Source of the DNA: Pacificispira spongiicola
GTDB taxonomy: Bacteria; Pseudomonadota; Alphaproteobacteria; UBA8366; Aestuariispiraceae
Reading direction: 5' to 3'
Length of the DNA stretch: 64,000 bases
NCBI RefSeq assembly: GCF_012926505.1
Contig: NZ_JABBNT010000003.1
Location: forward strand, 1 to 64,000
Under the pieces are notes generated by a model, which made no database searches, was not told where the DNA came from, and saw only the letters and a list, made by a program, of their open reading frames with translations. Every line of letters starts with the position of its first letter. Within the stretch, counting starts at the first letter, position 1. A program made the position numbers and the translations under genes. Below, piece by piece: positions 9,064-16,946 of the stretch.

Positions 9064-9369
9064 ATGGCAAGCGAGAATGGAGCCCTGACAGAAGCCGCCG
9101 CCGCCGCAATCGGCAAGGCGGGCCGCGTCAGCGCCGCGAACAGGATCGGCGTGGAAATCACCGCCGTTCTGGGCACGGCGGAAATGAAGGTCTCCAACCT
9201 GCTGAAAATCGGTCGTGGCGCGGTTATCGAGCTGGACCGGCGGGTCGGCGACACGGTCGAAATCCGCTGCAACGGCCTGCCCATCGGACGCGGCGATATC
9301 GTGGTGGTGGAAGATCACCTAGCCGTGTCGATCACCGAAATCTACAGCCGGGCCGAAATCTTCGACTAA
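9064..9369 (+). CDS. fliN: FliN-like flagellar switch protein (SpoA domain)
   Basis: A 101-residue protein, essentially one SpoA/FliN domain: NRIGVEITAVLGTAEMKVSN, GRGAVIELDRRVGDTVEIRC, and a terminal GDIVVVEDHLAVSITEIYS. FliN forms the bottom of the flagellar C-ring with FliM and FliG and helps switch rotation. No other flagellar gene is in the window, so it stands apart from the usual fliF-fliG-fliH-fliN order. A serine replaces the arginine common in the terminal RITEI motif. It may be the only FliN or a paralogue. Confidence 0.85.
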   Translation: MASENGALTEAAAAAIGKAGRVSAANRIGVEITAVLGTAEMKVSNLLKIGRGAVIELDRRVGDTVEIRCNGLPIGRGDIVVVEDHLAVSITEIYSRAEIFD

Positions 9370-9617
9370 TCCAGATCGCCCAGCGACGGATCATCCCGCT
9401 TTTCAATTTCATACCGGAACACACCATCCCGTTCGGTCGACGAATGCAGGATATGGCCCTGACCTTCGCAGAAGGCCCGCATATCGGCGGGTGAACCGGG
9501 ATCGGTGGCGGATACGCGCAAGATATCGCCCGCCTGCAGGCGGTTGAGCGCGCGCCGGGCCTTCAATACAGGCAAGGGGCATTTCAACCCCGTCGCATCC
9601 AGTTCGGTTTCGGCCAT
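9366..9617 (-). CDS. TusA/SirA-family sulfur carrier
   Basis: An 83-residue TusA-like protein with the family CPxP motif in DATGLKCPLPVLKARRAL near its N-terminus; the cysteine would carry a persulfide. ATG 9617 gives the usual TusA length; a GTG twelve bases upstream is the alternative. It is convergent with fliN (4-bp overlap) and starts near a TauE exporter and a sulfite dehydrogenase, so a role in sulfur transfer during sulfur oxidation is plausible, though it is on the other strand from those genes. Confidence 0.88.
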   Translation of the reverse strand: MAETELDATGLKCPLPVLKARRALNRLQAGDILRVSATDPGSPADMRAFCEGQGHILHSSTERDGVFRYEIEKRDDPSLGDLD

Positions 9618-9801
9618 CCGTGCCAGCACCTTCCATCACTTTCGTGAACCGCATCCCGATATAAAACACCCGCCGCATTGACGAACAAGCCCGGCGCGGG
9701 TCATGGTGATCAGGGATTCCGGAGAGTTACAGCGAACGCCACACCCCCCGGATAAAATTCGAGACAAAACAGACCGGCAGCACGTAAGGACCGGCGAGAC
9801 A

Positions 9802-10740
9802 ATGCACATCTATCTGCCGATCGCCGAGATTTCGGTGAATATCCTGGTCATTCTCGGGATCGGCGCGGGTGTCGGTTTTTTGTCGGGAATTTTCGGCGTT
9901 GGCGGGGGCTTCCTAGCCACACCATTGCTGATCTTCCTGGGCGTTCCGGCGGCGGTCGCGGTCGGAACCGGGGCCAATCAGATCATCGCATCCAGCGTTT
10001 CCGGCGTACTGGCCCATTGGCGGCGCGGCAATGTCGACATCGCCATGGGGCTGGTCCTGTTGGCGGGCGGCGTCTTGGGGTCCACCCTGGGGGTCTTCAT
10101 ATTCAAATGGCTGCAATCCCTGGGTCAGATCGATCTGGTGATCAAGCTGTGCTACGTCATCTTCCTGGGCATTATCGGCGGGTTGATGGCCTTCGAAAGC
10201 GTGGGATCGCTGCTGCGGTCGCGCCGCAAATCGGCGCTGGGCCAACATGCCAAGCTGCATCACCACAATTGGATGCATGGCCTGCCTTTCAAGATGCGCT
10301 TCCGGAAATCGAAACTGTATATCAGCGTACTGCTGCCCGCCGGGATCGGCTTTTTCGTCGGCATCCTGACCGCGATCATGGGCGTGGGCGGCGGGTTCGT
10401 CATGGTGCCGGCCATGATCTACCTTCTGGGCATGCCGACCAGCGTTGTCGTCGGCACCTCGCTGTTCCAGATCATCTTCGTCAGCGCCAACGCGACCTTC
10501 TTTCAGGCGACGCTGAACCAGACGGTGGATGTCGTGCTGGCCCTGATCCTATTGGTCGGCGGCGTCATCGGGGCGCAGTTCGGCACCAAGATCGGCGCGA
10601 AACTGAACGGCGAACAGATCCGCAGCCTGCTGGCCTTCATCGTGCTGGCGGTCTGCGGCAAGTTACTGCTCGACCTCGCCATCGAACCGTCCGACATCTA
10701 TTCCATCGCGACCCTCACGCCGAAGGGGACGGTGCAATGA
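9802..10740 (+). CDS. TauE/SafE-family sulfite/sulfonate exporter
   Basis: A 312-residue integral membrane protein with about eight transmembrane helices and the duplicated TauE/SafE signature, GIFGVGGGFLATPLL in the first half and AIMGVGGGFVMVPAM in the second. ATG 9802 follows AAGGA at a suitable distance. The family moves sulfite or other anions out of the cytoplasm. It overlaps the next gene by ATGA, and that gene is followed three bases later by a SoeABC-type enzyme, so export of sulfite next to its oxidation is a consistent reading. Confidence 0.9.
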   Translation: MHIYLPIAEISVNILVILGIGAGVGFLSGIFGVGGGFLATPLLIFLGVPAAVAVGTGANQIIASSVSGVLAHWRRGNVDIAMGLVLLAGGVLGSTLGVFIFKWLQSLGQIDLVIKLCYVIFLGIIGGLMAFESVGSLLRSRRKSALGQHAKLHHHNWMHGLPFKMRFRKSKLYISVLLPAGIGFFVGILTAIMGVGGGFVMVPAMIYLLGMPTSVVVGTSLFQIIFVSANATFFQATLNQTVDVVLALILLVGGVIGAQFGTKIGAKLNGEQIRSLLAFIVLAVCGKLLLDLAIEPSDIYSIATLTPKGTVQ

Positions 10741-11483
10741 ACCGCCGCATCGCCTTTTTCGCGATCTGTCTCACCGTCTTGACCGCGTCGCGTGAGACCG
10801 TTGGCGACGAACCGCTGATCGCGGATTTGGACAGTCATCTGGTTGCGATCACGGCGGGCTTCACGGGCACGGAACTGCTGTTGTTCGGGTCGATCCAGAC
10901 GGATGGCGACGTCGTCGTCGTGGTCAGCGGACCGAAGCAGGACGTCACCGTCCGCCGCAAGGATCGCGTCGCCGGAATCTGGATCAACCGGGATTCTGTC
11001 GAATTCACCAGCGTTCCATCCTTCTACCGCGTCGCGACGACCGCGCAGGAAGGCCTGGATCTGCCGTCCAGCGCGCTGCGGCGGCACCAGATCGGCATCC
11101 AGAATATCCGCATGCGCGGCCCCGCCGGGGCGATGGCGGATCAGGTCGCCACGTTTGAGGAAGCCTTGTTGCGCAACAAGACCACGGTTGGGCATTACGA
11201 CCCGATCCCCGGCGTGGTCGAACGGCGCGGCGGACGCCTGTTCCGCACATCGGTCCTGATCCCCGCAAACGTCCCCATCGGCACCTATACCGTCGAAACC
11301 CTGCTGGTGCAGGACGGCCGCGTGATTTCCGCTCAAACCACGCCTTTATTCGTGAACAAGGAAGGTTTCAGCGCCCAGATTTTCCGACAGGCCCATCTTC
11401 ATCCGATGCTGTACGGCATCGTCGCCATCTTCCTGGCGGGGTTCGCCGGTCTGGCCGCGAACTGGGCCTTCCGGAAGATATAA
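10737..11483 (+). CDS. TIGR02186-family membrane-anchored protein
   Basis: A 248-residue protein with an N-terminal signal sequence (about residues 1-24), a beta-rich periplasmic domain and one C-terminal transmembrane helix (about residues 220-242, YGIVAIFLAGFAGLAANWAF). It resembles the alphaproteobacterial TIGR02186 family, which I recall as commonly encoded next to TauE-type exporters. The start overlaps the exporter stop by ATGA. The function is not established; an accessory role for the exporter is inferred from gene order only. Confidence 0.75.
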   Translation: MNRRIAFFAICLTVLTASRETVGDEPLIADLDSHLVAITAGFTGTELLLFGSIQTDGDVVVVVSGPKQDVTVRRKDRVAGIWINRDSVEFTSVPSFYRVATTAQEGLDLPSSALRRHQIGIQNIRMRGPAGAMADQVATFEEALLRNKTTVGHYDPIPGVVERRGGRLFRTSVLIPANVPIGTYTVETLLVQDGRVISAQTTPLFVNKEGFSAQIFRQAHLHPMLYGIVAIFLAGFAGLAANWAFRKI

Positions 11484-11486
11484 GAT

Positions 11487-14426
11487 ATGTCCCCCGCGCC
11501 GTCACAGCCCCGCGACCGGGCCGACCTGACGCCGGACGCCATCGACCGAACGGAATTCACGACCTGTTACATGTGCGCCTGCCGCTGCGGCATCCGCGTG
11601 CATTTCAAGGACGACAAGCTGCGCTATATCGACGGCAACCCGGATCACCCGGTCAATCGCGGCGTCCTCTGTGCCAAGGGGTCGGCGGGGATCATGAATG
11701 TCCTGTCGCCCGCCCGATTGAAAAAGCCGCTGAAGCGGGTCGGACCGCGCGGATCGGGGCAATTCGAGGAAATCGACTGGGACGAAGCGATGGCGATCGC
11801 CGAGTCCTGGTTGGGCGATATCCGCAAAACCGATCCGAAGCGCCTTGCCTTCTTTACCGGGCGAGATCAGAGCCAATCGCTGACCGGCTGGTGGGCGGCT
11901 CGGTTCGGCACACCGAATTTCGCGGCCCATGGCGGGTTCTGTTCGGTCAACATGGCCGCGGGCGGTCTGTATTCCATCGGCAGTTCCTTCTGGGAATTCG
12001 GCGAACCGGATTGGGAGCGCACCAAACTATTCCTGATGTTCGGCGTTGCCGAAGACCATGACAGCAACCCGATCAAGATCGGCCTGGGCACCCTGAAAAG
12101 TCGGGAGGACGCGAAATTCGTGTCCATCAATCCGGTGCGCACCGGCTATTCCGCCATCGCCGACGAATGGATCGGCATCACCCCCGGCACGGACGGGCTG
12201 TTCGCGGGGGCGCTGATCCACGAATTGCTGCGCGCGGAAGCGATCGATTGGGATTATCTGGCCCGATACACCAATGCGCCCTGGCTGGTCTATCAGGCGC
12301 CGGGTCGACCGGAAGACGGGCTGTTCGCCCGCGACAAGGACGGTCATCCGCTAGTGTTGGACGGTATCACAAAGGCACCGAGCGACGCCCTGTCGCCGGA
12401 TGCGAAACCGGTTTTCGCGGGGTCCGTCGAAATCGACGGGCTGCGCGCGGTTCCGGCCTTTCAGATCATGGCGGAACGGTTTCTGGACGACGCCTATGCG
12501 CCCGATACGGTCGCGGAGACCTGCGGCATTCCGGCGGCGACGATCCGGCGGCTGGCGGCCGAACTGTCCGAAATGGCGTTCAAGCACCAGATCGAACTGG
12601 ATATCGACTGGACCGATTGGGCCGGAAGGAAACAGACGAAAGTCGTCGGCAGACCGGTTTCCATGCATGCCATGCGTGGGATTTCCGCGCATTCCAATGG
12701 GTTCCATACCTGCCGCATCCTGCATCTGTTGCAGATGATCCTGGGTACGATCGACGTGCCGGGCGGCTTCCGGTCCAAACCGCCCTTTCCCCGGCCCATC
12801 CCGCCCGGCCCGAAACCGGCGGGCCACGATGTCAAACAGTCGACCCCTTTAGATGGCATGCCGCTGGGCTTTCCGACCGGCCCGGAAGACCTGCTTGTCC
12901 ATCCCGACGGGACGCCGAAGCGCCTGGACAAGGCCTATAGCTGGGATCATCCGCTGGCCGCCCATGGCCTGATGCAGATGGTCATCCACAACGCCTGGAA
13001 GGGCGATCCCTATCCGATCGACACGCTGTTCCTCTATATGGCGAATATGGGCTGGAACAGTTCGATGAACGTCCCGGCCACGCTGCACTATCTGACCGAC
13101 ACGGTGGCGGATGGCGGTTACAAGATTCCGCATATCATCGTGTCCGACGCCTATTATTCCGAAACCGTGCCTTATGCCGACCTCGTCCTGCCGGACACGA
13201 CCTATCTGGAACGCTGGGACTGTATCTCGCTGCTGGACCGCCCGATCTGCAGCGCCGAAGGACCGGCGGATGCGATCCGTCAGCCGATCCTGAAACCCGA
13301 CCGCGATGTCCGACCGTTCCAGGATGTCCTGATCGATCTGGGCGCGAGGCTGAAGCTGCCGGGTTTCGTGACGGCCTCCGGGGACCCCGCCTATCCCGGT
13401 CTCTATGCGGATTATATCGTGCACCACGAACGCGCGCCGGGAGTCGGGCCGTTGGCGGGATGGCGCGGCGAGGACGGTGACCAAAGCGGGCGCGGCGATC
13501 CGAATCCGGATCAGCTTCAACGCTATATCGACCATGGCGGCTTCTGGCACCATCCCTTCACGGAAGGTCAATCGTGGCTGAAGCACGGCAACCGGGACTA
13601 CCTAACCCACGCCCAGTCCATGGGCTGGATTCCCGCCGCCGACCGGATAGTCATGCAGATTTATTCCGAACCGCTGCAAAAATTCCGTCTGGCCGCACGC
13701 GGCCATGGGCCGGTCCTGCCGCCGCCGGGACATCGGGCGCGGATCGACACCTATTTCGACCCGGTTCCCTTCTGGTACCCGCCGTTCGAAGGATCGTCGG
13801 CTGACATGGGGACGGGGGCGGACTATCCGCTGCATGCCGTCACACAGCGCCCGATGCATATGTACCATAGCTGGGGATCGCAGAATGCCTGGCTGCGGCA
13901 GATCACCAACCACAACAAGCTGTATCTGCATCCGGATACGGCGGCGGCGCACGATGCCCGCGACGGCGATTGGGTTTGGATCGTCAGCCCGATCGGCCGC
14001 GTGAAGGCGCAGATCAAGACCATGCAGGGGGTGGAACGCAGCACGGTCTGGACCTGGAACGCCATCGGCAAGCGGCGCGGCGCCTGGGGGTTGGAAGCGG
14101 GCGCGCCGGAATCCGAAAAGGGCTTCCTGTTGAACCATGTCATTTCCGAATTGCTGCCCGCGACGGATGGCGGCTACCGTCACGCCAATGCCGACCCGGT
14201 CACGGGGCAGGCCGCGTGGTACGACTTGAAGGTCCGGTTGGAAAAATGCCTGCCGGAAGAAGCCGGAACGACAGAGCCGATGTTCGAACGGTTCGACGCG
14301 CCGAACCTCGCCCCGTCCCACGCCGTTGCCGGAACGCTTCGTTTCGGGGCGGATAGTACCGGCACAGCATCCGGCAGGCCGCCAACCCCGCACCGCGAGT
14401 TCGTGCGGAAGGACGGGGGCGCATGA
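11487..14426 (+). CDS. soeA: Sulfite dehydrogenase molybdopterin subunit (SoeA-like)
   Basis: A 979-residue member of the DMSO-reductase molybdoenzyme family. The N-terminal [4Fe-4S] motif reads CYMCACRCGI, with the fourth cysteine in GVLCAKG. Molybdopterin domains follow and a C-terminal cofactor-binding barrel begins near residue 790. There is no twin-arginine signal, so the enzyme is cytoplasmic, as is known for SoeABC and unlike DmsA or PhsA. SoeABC oxidises sulfite to sulfate and passes electrons to quinone. The neighbouring TauE exporter supports sulfite as substrate. Related polysulfide or other oxyanion enzymes cannot be excluded from sequence alone. Confidence 0.82.
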   Translation: MSPAPSQPRDRADLTPDAIDRTEFTTCYMCACRCGIRVHFKDDKLRYIDGNPDHPVNRGVLCAKGSAGIMNVLSPARLKKPLKRVGPRGSGQFEEIDWDEAMAIAESWLGDIRKTDPKRLAFFTGRDQSQSLTGWWAARFGTPNFAAHGGFCSVNMAAGGLYSIGSSFWEFGEPDWERTKLFLMFGVAEDHDSNPIKIGLGTLKSREDAKFVSINPVRTGYSAIADEWIGITPGTDGLFAGALIHELLRAEAIDWDYLARYTNAPWLVYQAPGRPEDGLFARDKDGHPLVLDGITKAPSDALSPDAKPVFAGSVEIDGLRAVPAFQIMAERFLDDAYAPDTVAETCGIPAATIRRLAAELSEMAFKHQIELDIDWTDWAGRKQTKVVGRPVSMHAMRGISAHSNGFHTCRILHLLQMILGTIDVPGGFRSKPPFPRPIPPGPKPAGHDVKQSTPLDGMPLGFPTGPEDLLVHPDGTPKRLDKAYSWDHPLAAHGLMQMVIHNAWKGDPYPIDTLFLYMANMGWNSSMNVPATLHYLTDTVADGGYKIPHIIVSDAYYSETVPYADLVLPDTTYLERWDCISLLDRPICSAEGPADAIRQPILKPDRDVRPFQDVLIDLGARLKLPGFVTASGDPAYPGLYADYIVHHERAPGVGPLAGWRGEDGDQSGRGDPNPDQLQRYIDHGGFWHHPFTEGQSWLKHGNRDYLTHAQSMGWIPAADRIVMQIYSEPLQKFRLAARGHGPVLPPPGHRARIDTYFDPVPFWYPPFEGSSADMGTGADYPLHAVTQRPMHMYHSWGSQNAWLRQITNHNKLYLHPDTAAAHDARDGDWVWIVSPIGRVKAQIKTMQGVERSTVWTWNAIGKRRGAWGLEAGAPESEKGFLLNHVISELLPATDGGYRHANADPVTGQAAWYDLKVRLEKCLPEEAGTTEPMFERFDAPNLAPSHAVAGTLRFGADSTGTASGRPPTPHREFVRKDGGA

Positions 14427-15157
14427 CCAGCCTTCCCCACCAGACGGACAAAAAGCTGGGCCTCGTCATCGACTTGGATATCTGCGTCGGGTGTCATGCC
14501 TGCGCCGTGAACTGCAAGGAATGGAATACGGGCGGGCATTCCGCCCCCCTGACCGACAATGACGCGTACGGTCCCGATCCGTCCGGTGTCTGGTTCAACC
14601 GGGTCCATACGTTCGAGGTCGTGTCCGAAGACGGCTGCGGGCGAATGGTGCATTTCCCGAAATCCTGTCTGCATTGCGAGGACGCGCCCTGTGTGACGGT
14701 TTGTCCGACCGGCGCGTCCTATAAACGGGTGGAGGACGGAATCGTGCTGGTCGATGCGGACCAGTGTATCGGCTGCAAATTGTGCAGTTGGGCCTGTCCC
14801 TACGGCGCGCGGGAATATGACGAGGACGCGGGTGTGATGAAGAAATGCACCCTGTGCATCGACCGTATCTATAACGACACCCTGCCGGAAGACATGCGGG
14901 TCCCGGCCTGCGTCTCGACCTGTCCGGCGGGTGCGCGCTCCTTCGGCGATCTGGGCGATCCGGACAGCGCGGTATCCAAACTGTCCGACCGCCGGGGCGG
15001 TTATGCCTTGATGCCGGAACAGGGGACGAAGCCGGTTAACCGCTACCTGCCGCCGCGCAAGCCGCATCGCACCGACGCCCCGAACGCCCTATCTCCCGTC
15101 GCCGCCGATGGTGCCGGGACGGTGGCGCGGTGGCTGGATAAAATTCTGTCTCTATAG
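14423..15157 (+). CDS. soeB: Sulfite dehydrogenase iron-sulfur subunit (SoeB-like)
   Basis: A 244-residue ferredoxin subunit with four cysteine clusters typical of DmsB/SoeB: CVGCHACAVNC, CLHCEDAPCVTVCP, CIGCKLCSWACP with KKCTLC, and CVSTCPAGA. These would bind four [4Fe-4S] centres and pass electrons from SoeA to the membrane subunit. It overlaps soeA by ATGA. No signal peptide is present, matching a cytoplasmic complex. Confidence 0.87.
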   Translation: MTSLPHQTDKKLGLVIDLDICVGCHACAVNCKEWNTGGHSAPLTDNDAYGPDPSGVWFNRVHTFEVVSEDGCGRMVHFPKSCLHCEDAPCVTVCPTGASYKRVEDGIVLVDADQCIGCKLCSWACPYGAREYDEDAGVMKKCTLCIDRIYNDTLPEDMRVPACVSTCPAGARSFGDLGDPDSAVSKLSDRRGGYALMPEQGTKPVNRYLPPRKPHRTDAPNALSPVAADGAGTVARWLDKILSL

Positions 15158-15165
15158 GGTCCGAC

Positions 15166-16107
15166 ATGCATCCCGCGAAGTCCGTCATTCTGTTCACCAC
15201 CGTATCCGGCGCCGGATACGGTCTGGCCATCCTGTTCGCCCTGTTCGATCTGGCGGGCATGGTACCGCCGCATCCGGCGGTCAGCCTTGCCGGACTGGGC
15301 CTCGCGCTGTTGCTGGTGGTGATCGGTCTTGTCGCCTCCACCTTTCACCTCGGCCATCCGGAGCGGGCCTGGCGGGCGTTGACGCAATGGCGGTCGTCCT
15401 GGCTCAGCCGCGAAGGATGCATGGCGCTGATCACCTTCATGCCGACCGGCCTTTATCTCGCCGCCCGCCTGATGGGGAAAACGGACGTGATCCCCGTTCT
15501 GGCGGGGGCGACGGTGGTCTGTTCCGTGCTGACGGTTCAGTGCACGGCCATGATCTATGCCTCGTTGAAGCCGGTGCCTGCCTGGGCAACACCGCTGACA
15601 CCCCTTACCTACCATGTCCTGGCACTGGCCAGCGGCGGGTTGGTCCTGAACGCGCTCGCCCACACTCTCGGTTTCTGGCGGTCCGACTTCGTGGATATCC
15701 TGTCGTTGCTGTTGCTGTCCGGGATGGTCGTGAAGATCGTGTATTGGCGGAAAATCGGCCGGGCCTCGGCGACCGCGACGGCGGAAAGCGCCACCGGTCT
15801 GGGCGAGATCGGCAAGGTCACGCTATTCGAAGGCCCGCATGACGCCGACAATTATCTGATGAAGGAAATGGGGTTCCAGATCGCGCGCAAACACGCGATG
15901 CGCCTGCGCCGCCTCAGCCTGCTCTGGGGGTTTCTGTTCCCGCTTCTCGCCGTCAGTTTCGCATCCTTCACGCAAGGCGTCGGCGCCAGCATTCTGGTCG
16001 GAGTCTCGCTCCTGACCGCCGCCGTCGGTCTGTTCGCCGAACGCTGGCTGTTCTTCGCCGAAGCGAAACACGCGGTCACCCTGTATTACGGGAATGACAA
16101 GGTTTAG
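15166..16107 (+). CDS. soeC: Sulfite dehydrogenase membrane anchor (SoeC/DmsC-like)
   Basis: A 313-residue membrane protein with about eight transmembrane helices and DmsC-family features, including a TFHLGHPERAWRALTQWRSS segment near residue 62 and a SREGC motif. It would anchor SoeAB to the membrane and deliver electrons to quinone. It starts eight bases after soeB and overlaps the convergent hydroxylase gene by four bases. Confidence 0.86.
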   Translation: MHPAKSVILFTTVSGAGYGLAILFALFDLAGMVPPHPAVSLAGLGLALLLVVIGLVASTFHLGHPERAWRALTQWRSSWLSREGCMALITFMPTGLYLAARLMGKTDVIPVLAGATVVCSVLTVQCTAMIYASLKPVPAWATPLTPLTYHVLALASGGLVLNALAHTLGFWRSDFVDILSLLLLSGMVVKIVYWRKIGRASATATAESATGLGEIGKVTLFEGPHDADNYLMKEMGFQIARKHAMRLRRLSLLWGFLFPLLAVSFASFTQGVGASILVGVSLLTAAVGLFAERWLFFAEAKHAVTLYYGNDKV

Positions 16108-16922
16108 CTTTTGCCGATCCCCAGCATGGCCCAACGGCGGTAATAAATCGACTTGAACGCCGTCGCGGCCCAGGAAATCGGGACCAACAATACGCGGAGC
16201 AGCGGCTGTACCGGCGAGGGGCGTAGGATATCCATGAAGACGACATAGCGCCGCCCGTCGTGATCGTTCACGGATCGGTGCATCAGCGTATCGTCGAAAA
16301 TGAACAGAGGATTTTCCGCCCAATAGTGCTTCGTCTTGCCGCATTCGATGAAAACTTCCGCATCCTTCACCGGGGTCAGATTGAACAACACCCGCAAGGT
16401 GAGGCGCAGCGGCCCGAAATGGAAATTCGTCCGCTCCGTTCCCTGGAAAACGGAAACGGCGATGGTGCGAATATGCTTGAAGTCGCCGTTCAGGGCCTCG
16501 AATTCACGATTGTAGCGCTGTCCGTACCAGCGGAACAGGAACATGCCGCGCTTCTCATCGCCCAATTCCCGGTCGATCCGGGCGATGACGGCGTCCTTGT
16601 TGTCGCGAAAAAAGCCCAGGGTCCGGTCCAGTTCCTGCCGCGCTTCCCCGGAAAAATCCTCCAACCGATAAATTTTCCGGTTCCGATAGGACAGCAGGTC
16701 CAGCAGCAGGTTCAACGGCGACACCAGCCATGTGGTGAAGCCGTTGCCGCTGAAGTAGCGTTGGATCAGATACCAATCCCGCTTTTCATTGCGCAGGACG
16801 TCCAGAGACCCGGCCAAGATATAAATCGCGGTCGCGATCGGCGATAACGCGACAGCCACGGTCAGGAAGACCGCCGCAATGACGCCTTGTTTGATCCGCT
16901 TCCGGCTGACCCTGGACGCCAT
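16104..16922 (-). CDS. Aspartyl/asparaginyl beta-hydroxylase-family protein
   Basis: A 272-residue protein with an N-terminal hydrophobic segment (about residues 12-37) and a PF05118-type Fe(II)/2-oxoglutarate dioxygenase domain. Visible catalytic candidates are H168 in FHFGPLR, H215 in DDTLMHRSVND, and arginines at 224-225 for 2-oxoglutarate. The position of the usual facial-triad acid is G170, giving H-x-G, the pattern I recall from mammalian AspH rather than the H-x-D of LpxO-type lipid A hydroxylases. Lipid A is still a possible substrate given the membrane anchor. It lies 24 bp downstream of pheT on the same strand. Confidence 0.78.
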   Translation of the reverse strand: MASRVSRKRIKQGVIAAVFLTVAVALSPIATAIYILAGSLDVLRNEKRDWYLIQRYFSGNGFTTWLVSPLNLLLDLLSYRNRKIYRLEDFSGEARQELDRTLGFFRDNKDAVIARIDRELGDEKRGMFLFRWYGQRYNREFEALNGDFKHIRTIAVSVFQGTERTNFHFGPLRLTLRVLFNLTPVKDAEVFIECGKTKHYWAENPLFIFDDTLMHRSVNDHDGRRYVVFMDILRPSPVQPLLRVLLVPISWAATAFKSIYYRRWAMLGIGKS

Positions 16923-16946
16923 CCCGCCACTCCCTGCCGCTAAATC

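Noticed and set aside
10017-10736. An upstream extension of the TIGR02186 frame
   Set aside because: It lies out of frame inside the TauE gene; the ATG at 10737 gives a signal peptide and an ATGA overlap.
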